Below, in pieces: positions 8,419 to 19,816 of a DNA stretch of 64,000 nt (position 1 is the stretch's first letter; each line of letters starts with the position of its first letter). Origin of the DNA: Eutreptiella sp. 'Long Island Sound 2002'. Taxonomy: Eukaryota > Euglenozoa > Euglenophyceae > Eutreptiales > Eutreptiaceae. The DNA lies in NCBI GenBank assembly GCA_964036045.1, contig OZ038388.1:36286497-36350496 (forward strand). The letters run 5' to 3'. The notes under the pieces were generated by a model. The model was not told the DNA's origin. It did not search any database and saw nothing but the letters and a program-made list of their open reading frames with translations. The position numbers and the translations under genes are program-made.

Positions 8419-11256
8419 CTCCGTTCTACAATCGGCTCTGGCAAGACGTTGACCTCGCCGTGGCAATCTTCCAGGCCGCTACGCGGGGAGCCGGGACGGG
8501 GACTGCAATCGACGTATCCGCCGCTCAAGCGTGACGCCTTGTGCAGGGATATCGTGAGCCGTTTACTTCGGCCCCACTCGCCTATGCGCCCCATGGGTTG
8601 CAGCGGCGCGCGCCAGCGCGGTGCTCCCCTCGCACCCTCGTCCTGGTGAGTCCTGGGACCCTCGTTCACCGGCCCGCTCCACCAGGCGGCCCCATGTTGC
8701 TCTGCGCTCTCGCGCCATGCTTTTTGTTTGGTCACACCATGGCCACGCTCGTGGCACCCGTGTTTTTTCTTCTGCACCCGGTCAAGTGGGGGCTGCCGCT
8801 ACTGTTCGTACTCTTCCCGTCGCCTCTGCATCCCGAATTGTCGCCCCCTCCCGGCGCCTTGCGGCCACTGGCCACCCACTCCTTTTTCGTCGCAGCCAAT
8901 CATGTCGGACCACTCAACCCCATGACTCCCCCTCTCCTGCCCCCGACACCAGTCGAGGAGGCGCCATTCGTCGGGGTCCGTTCCCCATGTTTCTAATGGA
9001 TATTGCCCAATCTGACGATGCTGATCGCCTCCTGCGAGAGTTGGACATGTTGAAGGATGACGCGCTGGAAGCAGCGGATGCGGCCATCCGGGCCACCGAC
9101 CCCGCCCTGGCCGACCTATGCGATGCCCTACGATGGCCGGCTGCGGACGGCAGTATGCAGGCTATTACCGCCGTGACAGGGGCGTGGACGCCGCGGGGGC
9201 TCCTGCTCACAGCCACCGTCACGGTCGCCACGAGTCCGTCTGAAGTGAAAGTTATCGAGCATGTCCCCTTGTCTCTGGTGCAAGGCGGCCCGCTGCTGGA
9301 ATACGTCTCCAAGGACCCTGAGGCCCTCACTGCAGCCCTTGTCACGCAATGGAGTCCGGGCCATGCCCCAATCTCCGCGTCGCGCCTCCGCAGCCGGGTC
9401 TTCAGAGGCCTCTGCACGGCCCGGGAACAACCTCCAGCCATCGACACAGTCGCGCCTCCGGAAATCCAAAGTCAAAAGGTCCCCCACAAGATTCACAAGC
9501 CCATTGGCTAGTTCCTGGCCCCCCGTCTCACGCCGTCATGGGACCGCCTTGGGACCCGCGAGGTGGTTGCGGCCTTTTGGGCGCTGCCCAATGATGTACA
9601 CGCGGTCCTGCAGACAGCCTAGATCCCGACAGCAGAACTCTTCCCGCTGAAGTTCGGCCTTCTGGCATGGGCCTCCTCCGTCTGCCTCACTGGGCAGTAC
9701 ACGCCAGCCCCGGTCGCCACTCCCCCTCCCCTCGCCAACAAGGGCATGTTCACCCCCGACCAGCTACGGCCGCTGCTGGAGTGCTCGGTCCTGCCGGTCC
9801 GCAGCGGTGAGCTGCTGCACCAGATCGAGCAGGCCGGCGAGCACTCTTGGTCCACTGCCCCCACCTTCGCCCTGCTGCAGGCCGGCATCCCCGACACCGC
9901 CAGCCCCCCTCCCCTCACCCCACCCAGCCATGCGCCCTACCTCACCAAGGGCCGGGCAGCACCCAGCGCCGCTGGGACCCTGTTTGCGTCGGCGGCGTTC
10001 ACCCCGGCGTCAGCCGTGTACCGATCCCAGGACAAGCCCACCCCTGCAGGGACAGAACATTTGCCTGTGTCACTGCTGCCTGAGCAGACCAGGCTCTCCT
10101 TTAGCCTCCCCGAACCGGCCTCCCAATTCCAGCCGGCTGCCGCTGACCCCACGCCGCCAGAGTCGCCAGCCCCGGCCGCCGGATCAGCCCCCCCCAGCCC
10201 CTCCCAGCTGGAAGAGCCCTTTGTCCCGCACCTGGACGTGTCGGCTTATTCAACCGACTAGACACGGCTGCGTGAACGGTATGAGGCCCAGCAACAGGTG
10301 CTGGCCGTGGCGCAGGGGGACCTGGAGTCCCTCAAACGTGACCTGGACATGGTCTGCACCGAGCGGGACAACGCCCAGCAACAAATCCAGCGTTCCGCCG
10401 CGGCACAGCGGCAGGCCGAGGCCGTCCGGCTACATAACTTCATCAAGGCCTTGCCCCCCCTCCTGTCCATAGCCACCAGGCTCCACGGCCTCTAGTCCAC
10501 GCCGCCCGCGTTCGCCAACGCTGTGCGCAGTGCGGTTCCGGCCTCGTTTGAGCTGCCGTCGCCCGGCTCGCAGCAATTCCTGGTCCTCGTGCCTGTCATC
10601 CTAGCCGCGGCAGCCCTCACCTCGCCCCAGGTGCCTCATCTCGAGTACTTGGCCAATGTCCTCCGACGGGCTATGAACACGCCAAGCCCCGTGCTTGCCC
10701 TGGAGGCCCCTGTGCGTGCCCCCGAGCTGTCGTTCGCCATCCCGGACCCGGCTCCCAAGCCCCGGGCAGCTGCTGCCCTCCGGGCCCCGGGCGCTGCTCC
10801 CCAGCCGCCGTCGCCCACGGCTTCTCCCACCGACGCCACGCTGGCCTCCCTCTTGGAATGGATCCCGGATATCACCAAGGGCTGTGAAGACGAGATTGCG
10901 CACGCCTTCCACCTCCAGCTGTTCCGCTAGTACGGCGCAAGCGTCAGCACCCTCCCGCAATCCCTGATTCGGGATCAGTGGACCTCGGTCCGCAGCCGCG
11001 CGCCCAGCCTGACTGGTATTAAGGAGGTCCCTGAGCACCTTCCTCGCCAGCCCTCCCCCTGTTCAGCGGGTCACCGACAGCCCAGCCGCCTCCCCAGCCG
11101 AAGCCGAAGCCGCCAACCAGGCAGAGGGCGCGGCCAAGAAGAAGGGGTATACGCCCCAAAAAGTGGACCCACAGACCTTCTCCAAGGCCCTGTGGGTAGG
11201 ATGGCAGGAGGTCGACGATCCCCCGTCGGGGGAAGTGGACGCGGGGCTCCTCGGAG
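8419..11256 (+). mobile_element. LINE family 1, copy 1 (truncated at both ends)
   Basis: This corresponds to copy 3 from about position 39510 (5' leader) to about 42357 (inside ORF1). It lacks the first 275 bases, the last part of ORF1 and all of ORF2. The loss of the 3' end is unusual for a LINE, which normally truncates at the 5' end. The satellite unit stops after CACCAGGTG and resumes after the insert with TACTACGCGG, so the unit is interrupted without loss or duplication beyond one base. Confidence 0.85.
8902..11256 (+). pseudogene. ORF1 of LINE copy 1, broken and 3'-truncated
   Basis: This is the homologue of the ORF1 product at 40002-42994. The ATG aligns with that of copy 3, but a 5-bp deletion near 8925 shifts the frame. 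From about 8930 to about 11030 the correct frame runs without an indel and is interrupted by five TAG codons (9509, 9620, 10259, 10493, 10928). Three of the five stand where copy 3 has CAG (Gln). The others replace His and Tyr codons. A 1-bp insertion near 11030 then breaks the frame, and the sequence ends at DAGLLG before the last quarter of the protein. Confidence 0.85.
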
Positions 11257-12573
11257 TACTACGCGGTACCCCACCGGCCTACATGGAACACCCCCCCCTC
11301 TCCCCCACAACACTGCACATCGGGTGTACTACGCGGTACCCCACCAGCCTTTATGCAACAACCCCCCTCCCCTACCGCACATCACTGCACACGGGGTGTA
11401 CTACATGGTAACCCACCAGCCTTCATGGAACTCCCCCCCCCCTCCCCCACAGCACTGCACACACGGTGTACTACGCGGTACCCCACCGGCCTTTTTGGAA
11501 CCCCCCCCCCTCTCCCCCACAACACTGCACATCCGGTGTACTACGCGGTACCCCACCAGCCTTTATGGAACAACCCCCCTCCCCTACCCCACAGCACTGC
11601 ACATTGGGTGTACTACAACGTACCCCGTTAGCCTTTATGAAACGCCCCCCCTCCCCCCCTCCCCCACAGCACTGCACACCGGGTGTACTACACGATACCC
11701 CACTAGTCTTTATGGAACGCCTTCCCCACAGCACTGGACACCAGGTGTACTACACGGTACCCCACCATTTTTTATGCAACACCACAACCCCTCCCCCACA
11801 GCACTGGACATCGGGTGTACTACACGGTACCCGACCAGCCTTTATGGAATGCCCCCCCTGCGCCACAGCACTACGCACCGGCTGTATCACGCGGCACCCC
11901 CCAGCCTTTATGGAATACACCCCTCCCCCCTCCCCCATAGCACTGCACACCGGGTGTACTACACAATACCCCACCAGCCTTTATGGAACCCCCCCCCCCC
12001 TCCCCCAACTACTGCATACCGGGTGTACTACACGGTACCCCACCAGCCTTTATCGAACAACCCCCCTCCCCTACCCCACAACACTGCACACCGGGTGTAC
12101 TACACGATACCCCAACAGCCTTTATGGAACGCCTCCTGCACGGCACTGGACACCAAGTGTACTGCACGGTACCCCACCATCTTTTATGCAACACCACAAC
12201 CCCTCTCCCACAGCACTGGACACCGGGTGTACTACAAGGTACCCCACCAGCCTTTATGGAACGCCCCCCCTCCCCCCCTTCCCCACAGCAATGCACATCG
12301 GGTGTACTACACGGTACTCCCCAGTCTTTATGCAACACGCCCCACCCCCTCCCCCACAGCATTGCACACCAGGTGTACTACACGGTACCCCACCAGCCTT
12401 TCTGGAACAACCCCCCTCCCCTCCCCCAGAGCAGTGCACACCAGGTGTACTACACGGTACCCCACCAGCCTTTATGGAACAACTCCCCCTCCCCTCCCCC
12501 ACAGCGCTACACACCTGGTGTACTACATGGTACCCCACGAGCCTTTATGGAACAACTCCCCCCCCCCTCCCCC
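11257..12573 (+). repeat. 68-bp satellite, block 2 (about 19 units)
   Basis: This is the most diverged block. Many units have GGAACAAC before the C-run, and base changes are scattered through all positions. It resumes mid-unit after LINE copy 1 and ends in a C-run at the 5' end of LINE copy 2. The same GAACAAC variant is frequent at the start of block 3, on the other side of copy 2. That supports one original block split by the insertion. Confidence 0.95.
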
Positions 12574-13315
12574 CTGGTGACCTGGCACCAGTCTAAAACC
12601 CCTCAGCATGGTAGCTGTAGGACGGATTACCTACACGCACTGCCACGCCCGAAGCCAGTCGTGAATCGTCGTGATAGTCGTGCCACCACGTGACTCGGCT
12701 CTAGCCATCGTGGCCCCTTCTCCGCTCTGCTCCACCCGCATGGTGCACCCTGTCCCTCCCTTCCATTCCCGTGTCTCCAAGGGCTGAGTGCCGCACCTCG
12801 GGTGCGTCCCTCCCCCTTGCTAGCCACCTCCTGGTCACAGTGGGCGCAACGTTCTACAATCAGCTCTGGCAAGACGTCGACCTCGCCGTGGCAATCTTCA
12901 AGGCCGCTACGCGGGGAGCCGCGACGGGGACTGCATTCGACGTATCCGCCGCTCAAGCGTGACGCCTTGTGCAGGGGTATCATAAGTTGTCGGCTTCGTC
13001 GTCCCATTGTGGGGCCCCCTCACCTATGCGCCACTAGGGTTGCAGCACCGCGCGCCAGCGCGGTGCTGCCCTCGCACCCCCGTCCTTGTAAGTCCTGGGA
13101 CCCCCGCTCGCCGGCCTGCTCCGCCAGGCGGCCCCATGTTGCTCTGCGCTCTCGCGCCATGCTCTTTGTTTCGTCGCACTATGGCCACGCTCGTGGCACT
13201 CTTTATTTCTTTCCTGTGCGCCCCGTCCAGTGGGGGCTGCCTATGTTGTCCGTGCTCCTCCGTTTGCCAACACCCCGGTTTGTCGCCCCCCCAACCCCCC
13301 CCCAGCGCCTTGCGG

Positions 13316-13320
13316 CCACA
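13316..13320 (+). repeat. Target site duplication CCACA (left)
   Basis: CCACA stands directly before the left terminal repeat and again directly after the right one (19842-19846). Removing the element and one copy gives GCGGCCACAAGCCACCC, which matches the uninterrupted 5' leader of copy 3 (GCGGCCACAGGCCACCC) except for one base. The empty site is therefore reconstructed inside the same window. Confidence 0.9.
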
Positions 13321-13345
13321 CTTAGGCGGCCCTTTACGCACGTAG
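13321..13345 (+). repeat. Left terminal inverted repeat
   Basis: The 25 bp begin CTTAGGCGGCCC and end GCACGTAG. The repeat differs from the reverse complement of the right end at one position (T versus A at base 14). Confidence 0.9.
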
Positions 13346-14098
13346 TCTTCGTTGCTAAAAGGCACGATTCATGGCGATTTCAACATCCGTTTTTTGCCCC
13401 CCAAAAAAGCATATCGATTTTTCGGCCAACCCCACGTGGATTTTCATCGTGGGATACAACAACCTTGCCTTTTGTTGCTTCCAGAGGTGTACGTATACAC
13501 CCCCTATTCCGGGTCGAAAATTGTATCATTTAAAATTTTTGGGCACTGCAGTGCCCAAAAATTTGAAAGGGCTTTTTTCATTGGGTTCTCCAGTACACCT
13601 CTGTAGTTATCTCCACAGGTGATATCATACTGCAGCAGCATGCATCAAAACTTGGCATACCCGTTATCCATGGGTCATCGCACCGCGGTGTTATACTCGG
13701 AAGGCCACGTACAATGTACCTTGCCCAATCACTTCCATTCCTATCCAAATGTGCACTTGAAAATGGACTTCCAGTACTATTGGGCACTGCAGTTTCCAAA
13801 AAATTTAAAACTCCGTATTTCACTCCTATTGGTTCCCATTGCGTAACACCTGACAAAGGACGTATGAATCATCGGACGTTGGTACTCATCGTCTGCTCAT
13901 TGGAAATATATTGCCGGTTGTCTGACTGCCACCTTGGAGTGTACCCAGGCTTTGGAACGTTCCACGTCCATTGGGAGATACATTGTTTGGATCTTCGCTA
14001 GCTGCTTTTGGTCGGTGCCGCATCAGGTTTGTTTTGTGATAGTGTCTCTGTCTTCCTTGTCTCCTTACCTTTGCTGCCTGCGAACAGGGCTTTTGTCC
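13346..14098 (+). promoter_or_regulatory. 5' region and leader intron of transposon gene A
   Basis: The region is non-coding with two palindromes. One (13541-13556) lies in a 40-bp near-perfect inverted repeat (13529-13568, one mismatch per 20-bp arm). A weaker one lies at 13782-13797. A probable leader intron runs from 14027 (CAG|GTTTGT) to 14087 (GCGAACAG), with a pyrimidine-rich 3' half. The promoter and transcript start probably lie here, but no TATA element is clear. Confidence 0.5.
13541..13556. repeat. Palindrome GGGCACTGCAGTGCCC, copy 1 of 9
   Basis: The other copies start at 13782, 15133, 16869, 17484, 17524 (core only), 18245, 19292 and 19622. Three are exact 16-mers (13541, 15133, 16869), and the rest differ at one to three bases. 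Flanks are usually T-rich on the left and A-rich on the right, extending the dyad to TTTGGGC...GCCCAAA. They may be binding sites of an element-encoded protein or elements acting in the introns. Confidence 0.85.
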
Positions 14099-16405
14099 AT
14101 GGATGCGGCTCCCATCCGGCAGTTCCTTAGTTCGAAGGTATATGCTTCAAAGGAGGATCTATCTGAGGCTGTGGGTGTGGATAAGGGTGCCGATGTGTTT
14201 TGTACGTGGGTGTTAGATCTCTGGTTGGAGTGGAGAAGTATGCGGTCTGTTGGTGAATACATCCAACAAAGGGACAGGCGGTCCGTTAATTGTCTGCCGG
14301 ACCAATGGTTCTGTGTTGCTGAGCAAGAGATTTTTAATATATGGTCTGTTCTACACAAGAGGTGTTGTCCACGTGCCAAGAGGGCTGTAGGTGTTCAACC
14401 CAAGAGTCGTGTGCAACGTAGGTGTTTGGCTCACATGGGTCAATGTTCTTACCATGTACCCTCCTTTGCTCTTCACGGAGCAACTGCGTGCACCAGTCTT
14501 TGGCAGACCTTGGAAGGTAAACCCGCTGTTCTATGGTTTGATAATTTTTATAGACGTAACTTCCAGCCTGTGCCTGGTAATGAGAACCGGTCCCTTAATT
14601 GTACAGCTGGTGCTATCATACTCTTGAAACGACCTGTTGACGTTATGCTGTCTTTTCCTAGCCTCTCGGTCTTGCGGCAGAGGATTGGGTACACTGCAGA
14701 CTTGTTGGTGCAGAGCCATAAAAACTTCATTGATGGCTTGCAAGGGTTGATGGACGACCCCATCCGCCTTCAACATGTTCGTTGTCCTTTGGACATACGA
14801 CGGGCTAATGTTACCAGCCCAGCTTGGACCCCCTTTTTTCTCACAGACCTAACTGTGTCCGCTACCCCCGACCTTGTCTCTATTATTCACGGGCTCCAGG
14901 AGGTGCAGCAGCACACACAGCACCGTCTTCCATTGTTGGTCGACGAAAATATTCACTACCGTGTCCTTAAGCTCGTTTACAGCATCAGCTATGCTCAGTA
15001 CAACGTGCCCGTGTTCATTACACGTACCCCGGTAGTGTATGGCACATGGCACCCATATAAATATTGTGTAACCCTGTGCTACAGAAGATTCTTCCCTTTA
15101 TTTACCTATTTTTCCTATGGTTCACTCAATTTGGGCACTGCAGTGCCCAACTTTCCGAAACTCATCTATATGGAGCGTATGATTCTGGTGCTCTTGCACT
15201 TGGCCCATAAGTGGCGCCAACCTTTGGAATAGAAGTTACAGACTCTAAGGGGTTTGCACTGACCGGGTAACGCTAATCACAGCACACTTCTTACACAGGT
15301 GCAAGGGTTGGTAACACTGCTATATGGTTACATTCCAGCCTTGTTTATTATTGGGTCGCAAGTGAGGGATTGTCATTGGTCTGCACAGGGAGAGCAGCAC
15401 GCTGCGGGGCCATTGTTGAGCCGTTGCCTACACGTCCTTCTGAGGCTCACCCTAGGTTATGAGGACAAGGTTGAATATGTGCGCACCATTGTTGTTGCTA
15501 GGCTGTTGTGGTGCCAGTGGTTTGCCCGCTTACCTGGGGTGGCACACAGTGAGGAACCGTGTGAGGCTATGTTAAGCCGTGTTGTGCACTTAATGGCACA
15601 ACACCCTGGGAACTGTACGTTGCAACAGGTGCATGACCTGTTTATACTCACTCCCGTTGCAGACCAGACCCCAAAGGACCTGCAGTACGTTAATGTTCCC
15701 AAGGGACTGCCACAACTGGTTGATCGTCGTTTCACCAGATTGATGGCGCGATTCGATGTTGGTGTTATACCCCCCCTGGTTTGGTCCAGTCAGAAGTCGA
15801 GTATCGAACAAGACAGGTGGGATCCTGCCAAGATGGATTTTCCTTGCGCACTAGATACGGTGCTCACTGCAGAGCATTACCGAGATCTATGTGCCAAGAC
15901 ATTGCAGACACTTGTTAAACCTGTTAAAGTTGATGCTGATGTGATGACACAGCTGGGTAGACACGTGCCACAGCGTCCTCCAGGATATATGGACACAACA
16001 GTAGCACAGGCACAGGACATGTTACGCGCATGTAATACACCAGACCGGTACAAGCGACGCCGGCCAGCACGCGCTTTTGCGCAAAGGGACCCCGCCCGGA
16101 TACCCGCCCCCCCCAATGCTGATGGCAACAGTGACAGTGATGAGGACCCCCCCCCCCCTGCTGGTGGGGCAGCCGGAGATCCAGACCTGAGGGCTGCTAA
16201 TTTTGTGGGTGATGATGGATGGGACCCGGACCCCCCCCCTCCAGAAGCAGTGTCTGTTCACAGTGATGATTCCGACGCCCCCGCGGCTGTCCTTTCGGAG
16301 CTGAATGAGTTTGACCCTCGATTTTTACCAGGTGCATCCAACTGTGATGCTATTTCTGCCATCTGTGTTCAATCGTCGAGCGCTGCCAGTAGTCATCAAT
16401 ATTAG
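14099..16405 (+). CDS. Transposon gene A, candidate transposase (two coding exons)
   Basis: The coding parts are 14099-15067 and 15299-16405, joined by a phase-0 intron (TGT|GTAACC ... TTACACAG). The product is about 691 residues. The start is the first ATG after the leader intron. The N-terminal half contains LWFDNFYRR and LLVDENIHYR. These acidic residues in hydrophobic strands could be catalytic aspartates of an RNase H-fold (DDE/D) transposase. Next comes YGTWHPYKYC, with the intron just after it, then a largely helical part. The tail (from about residue 590) is low-complexity, Pro/Asp-rich and acidic, after a basic RYKRRRPARAF patch that may be a nuclear signal. I cannot name the family. 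The transposase role is inferred from position between the TIRs and from these motifs. Confidence 0.6.
15068..15298 (+). other. Intron of gene A with palindrome
   Basis: The 231-bp intron has a GTAACC donor and a TTACACAG acceptor. It keeps phase 0 across the junction (...KYC|VQGL...). It contains an exact palindrome at 15133-15148 and stop codons in the exon frame, which argues that it is spliced. Confidence 0.65.
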
Positions 16406-16614
16406 AAGCCTGTAAATCAACAATTTGCAGCCGTGTGGCCTTTTGTAGTGTGTCGTGTGACCCTCAGCTGTATCTTGACCAGCTCCTTTTTGATCCACGT
16501 TGTCCGGAATGTTTCCGTTGCCCGGTCTGTCCCCGTCCGCTTCACTGGAGCCTGCCCCGACTGCGCCCGTGTCTTCTCTGCTCTGTGAACGGCTTGCGAT
16601 GCGGTCTGCTGCTC

Positions 16615-19163
16615 ATGCCCTTCCGGCAGTTCGGTATCCGAAGGCATAGCTTAGCAAAGGGGCTAACAATGACCAAGATAAAGTTTGACACCCACCTCAC
16701 GCGTGGGAAGACCAGAGAGAGGGACGAGGACTCAGTACTATCGCGGATCGCAAGCCTGAGGACAAATCCACCCTGCCGGCCTATCTCAAACATTCTCATA
16801 TGGCGAAACGAAGGTACACTACCATCCTGTCACACACGCGTCGTAATTTTCACACAGTCTGGTCGTTTGGGCACTGCAGTGCCCATCTCGCTGACATCCC
16901 CCACCTACCATCTCCCTGTGGTGCATTTTTCTATTAGCTGAAATTCCCTACTGCTTGGGCGGGGCTCATATCCTGACGGCACTCCAAAGACTTCACCGAG
17001 AATACTGTGAGAAGTCACGGGCACTCCCGGACTGGTTACAACACGTCTACTGCGAGAAGATCAGACACGGCTGTCCTGTTGACATTAGAGAGATTATTGG
17101 AGGCGATCACAATGCGGTACAACACTCAGTGAGCAAGCTGAGTATGGGACAAGTGGCTGCTCGAATTTGGACTCAAGTGCAGAAGGGCAAAGCGAAAGAG
17201 ATGCTGCTGGTGGCTCTGCGGAAGTGTGGCCGGCTGGGCGAGAAAACATCTGTGGTATGAGAGATGCACGATGAGACCACCGTTGTCAGTCCTTTGCGTA
17301 CCTGTGGCCTGTCCAACACTGTATCCGTGCCAGGACTCAATCTGGAAAAATTGGAGACCGCTGGTCTCATTACTGCAGATATCTGGTGGCCGCGTGGCTG
17401 AGTTTATTGACACCTTTGAGAAGACTGCCGGTGAAGGTATTATGTCCTCTCAGCACCTGTTTTCGTCGTCTTTTGGTCTTCATGGGAACTGCAGTGCCCA
17501 AATTCGATGCGACCCTAATTTTTGCACTGCAGTGCTCAACCCATACACTCTGCGGCCGTTGACGGGACTGCATGGCGACCAGATGGATGAAATACTGCTG
17601 TACATGGCTGGAGATGGGGCCAAGATCGCAAGACTACATGCCAAGGCCAGACTGTTGAAGCGGGACTGCCTGTGGGAGATGCTGTACCTTCACCCGGACA
17701 ACACGCTCATCCATCCTTCTCGACGTATGTTTATGGGGCGGCTGGGTCTGGCGCGATCGCTGTTGACCCCCCCCCCCCCCGAACCCACGACGTAAGGCTG
17801 TTTCGATCCCAGTGGTACCAGTGGTCTCCTGTTCTAACAGTGAACGTGCATGAAATGCAAAGAGTCCGCAAACTGCTTGCAAAGTCGCCGAGGGCCGCCA
17901 AATTGTCACTGGGGAAATGGACCTGGAGTGCCGAAAATCCCTTACCAAGCTGGGACACCATCCAGAAAGCACCGCTGTGGCAGGATGAGGAATGGGCTGA
18001 CCTGAGGATTGCGTTGGCGAGGCCTGTCAAGGAAACTGTAGTGACAACGACTGATGGGGAGAAATCAACAACTATCTGGCTCAACAAGCCGCAGGATGGG
18101 ACTGAAGCAACCGGAGCTCGGGCAGAGGCAATTGCGTTGGTTCCTGGCAAGGCCATCCCGTATACGATTGCATTGAGGGAGTACAAAGCGGTATGCAACC
18201 ATTAGGCATAAGAAACGGATCGATTTCGCATTGCTGGTCACTTTAGGCACTGCACTGCCCATCTGTAATGAAATGTGCTTTTGACAACAGGTCTTCATTG
18301 AGTGTACGAAGGAACAAATGGACGATATTCATCTCATGGTGCTGAAGGTTGCTGCGAAGTTGGTACCTGTGGCTATTGGTGGAATGGCGGCCGATGTTAA
18401 GTTCCTGGTTAATCAATTGCGCAACTCTGAGGAGTGTGGAGGCTGGCAGTATATTATGACCTCTTTTTTTGATCAGGCAGTCGGTCACCCGACCTATCGG
18501 TTCGAGGAGAGGACTATTTGCTTCTGTGTCCCCGACAAGTTGAGGGTGAAGGTCCCGAATATTTTCATTTGCGATCAGGGTGCATACGGCAGCACCATTG
18601 GTCTGGCAGCGGCTGGTTGGCTCCCGCGTGTGCTTGGTATTGTTCCCCGACGCGACAGACAGTCCGAGGATGAAGTCTGGCTCCTGCTTTTGACAGCATC
18701 GGCTGTATTGCCAGCACAGCTCCTGTCCTGCCTTCCTGAGTCCCCCTGTCTGGCAGCTTGCTTCACTGGGCGCCAGGGTTTGTTTAACGAATTCTGTGAA
18801 CAGCTAGCGGCGTATGTGCAGGAGATGGACTGTGTCTACTTGGTTAACTGGGACCCTTGGATGCCAAGGATTAGGGACTGTATGCCAGTTGTGGTGCAGC
18901 GGCCCGGGGAAGGGGAAGATGAGGAGGGGGGGGACGATGTGGAGGAAGACGAGGAGGAGGAGATCATGCTGGTCGGAGGTGGTGACAGCAAGAAGAGGAG
19001 CACCCCCAGCAAGAAGAAGCCGTCCTCCGACGACAGTGGGGATGAGGTTGATGATCCCCCCAAAAGGCCAGCCAAAAAGGCCAAGGACAGTACCCCTCTC
19101 AATATGTTTCACGCCAAAGTAGGTCAGGCCAAGGGTAAGAAGGCTCCACCAAAGAAGAAGTAG
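16615..19163 (+). CDS. Transposon gene B, six exons, function uncertain
   Basis: The exons are 16615-16813, 16938-17254, 17334-17430 (or 17436), 17533-17724, 17841-18190 and 18291-19163. All junction phases agree, giving about 675 residues. The start could also be the in-frame ATG at 16669. Early in the protein, LGGAHILTALQRL is followed about 50 residues later by GGDHNAVQHSVSKLSMGQVA. The spacing recalls ParB/Srx-like nuclease folds (G-x-H-R-x-x-A, then an N-rich strand), although the Arg is absent, so this is tentative. The C-terminus has an acidic stretch (about 18918-18965) and several lysine-rich clusters ending APPKKK, typical of nuclear DNA-binding proteins. No known transposase is recognised. 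It may be the partner of gene A or the true transposase. Confidence 0.6.
17431..17532 (+). other. Intron of gene B with two palindromes
   Basis: The best phase-compatible acceptor is inside a palindrome: TTTTTGCACTGCAG|TGCTC. The downstream exon then reads LNPYTLRPLTGLHGDQMDE in frame. The donor is either CCG|GTGAAG (17431) or AAG|GTATTA (17437), both phase 1. A second palindrome (17484-17499) lies inside the intron. Confidence 0.5.
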
Positions 19164-19816
19164 ACTGCGTTGTGCAGTTGGCACTGCCTGTGACCATGTC
19201 AGTAGTTTTTTCGCCTCAATTTGCACACTGTCGCGCGTCCTGTTCTATGCAGGTGTGAGGCTGGTGCCTTTTTTCATGTTTTGGTAATTTTGGGCGCTGC
19301 CGTGCCCAAACTCAGCGACTCGCCCTTTTTTTACCCCTGTTGGGCCATTTCTTTTGCAGGCATTGTTGTTGTCATTTATTATTGGATTGCTTGCACTGGC
19401 GGCGCCTCCGTTGTTGGTCGGCACCACTGGTGGTGCATCATTCTTGACGCTTCGCATACAATCACAGTGACTGGGTCAGCAGACGCGGTAACAAAAAGCA
19501 AACCAGACTTTTGCATGTGTTTGCCTGTCGTCCTCCTTGCTTCGTTTTTTAGGTTCAATTTTACGGCATGGTTTGAAATGTAGCAGCGGATGATTTAGAA
19601 AAATTGGATTTTTCTTTGGATGGACACTGCAGTGCCCAAATTTGAAGGGGATACATGACTTTTGACTGGCACATGTTGTACCCCCTACACACAGCCATTT
19701 TGGACAATTCACAGGTTTTTGGGGGTGTTCTCTGCAAAGCACAATTGTGCAATTTTTCAAAGTGGTTTTTCCCCCCGTTTTGGGGTGGTACCCATTTGGG
19801 AACTGTGGCAATTTTG
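19164..19816 (+). other. 3' non-coding region of the DNA transposon
   Basis: No supported reading frame is present. It contains palindrome variants at 19292-19307 and 19622-19637. The gene B terminator/polyadenylation region should lie here, but no canonical signal is evident. Confidence 0.5.

Noticed and set aside
8930-10930. Reassignment of UAG to glutamine
   Set aside because: Copy 3 uses no TAG in about 2.7 kb of homologous ORF1. Copy 2 also has TAA, TGA and frameshifts. Simple CAG-to-TAG decay explains most cases. It remains only as an alternative in the findings.
11257-13320. Satellite as the 5' promoter monomers of the LINE, as in mouse L1
   Set aside because: The same units lie on the 3' side of every copy and around an unrelated LINE family, so they are the target rather than part of the element.
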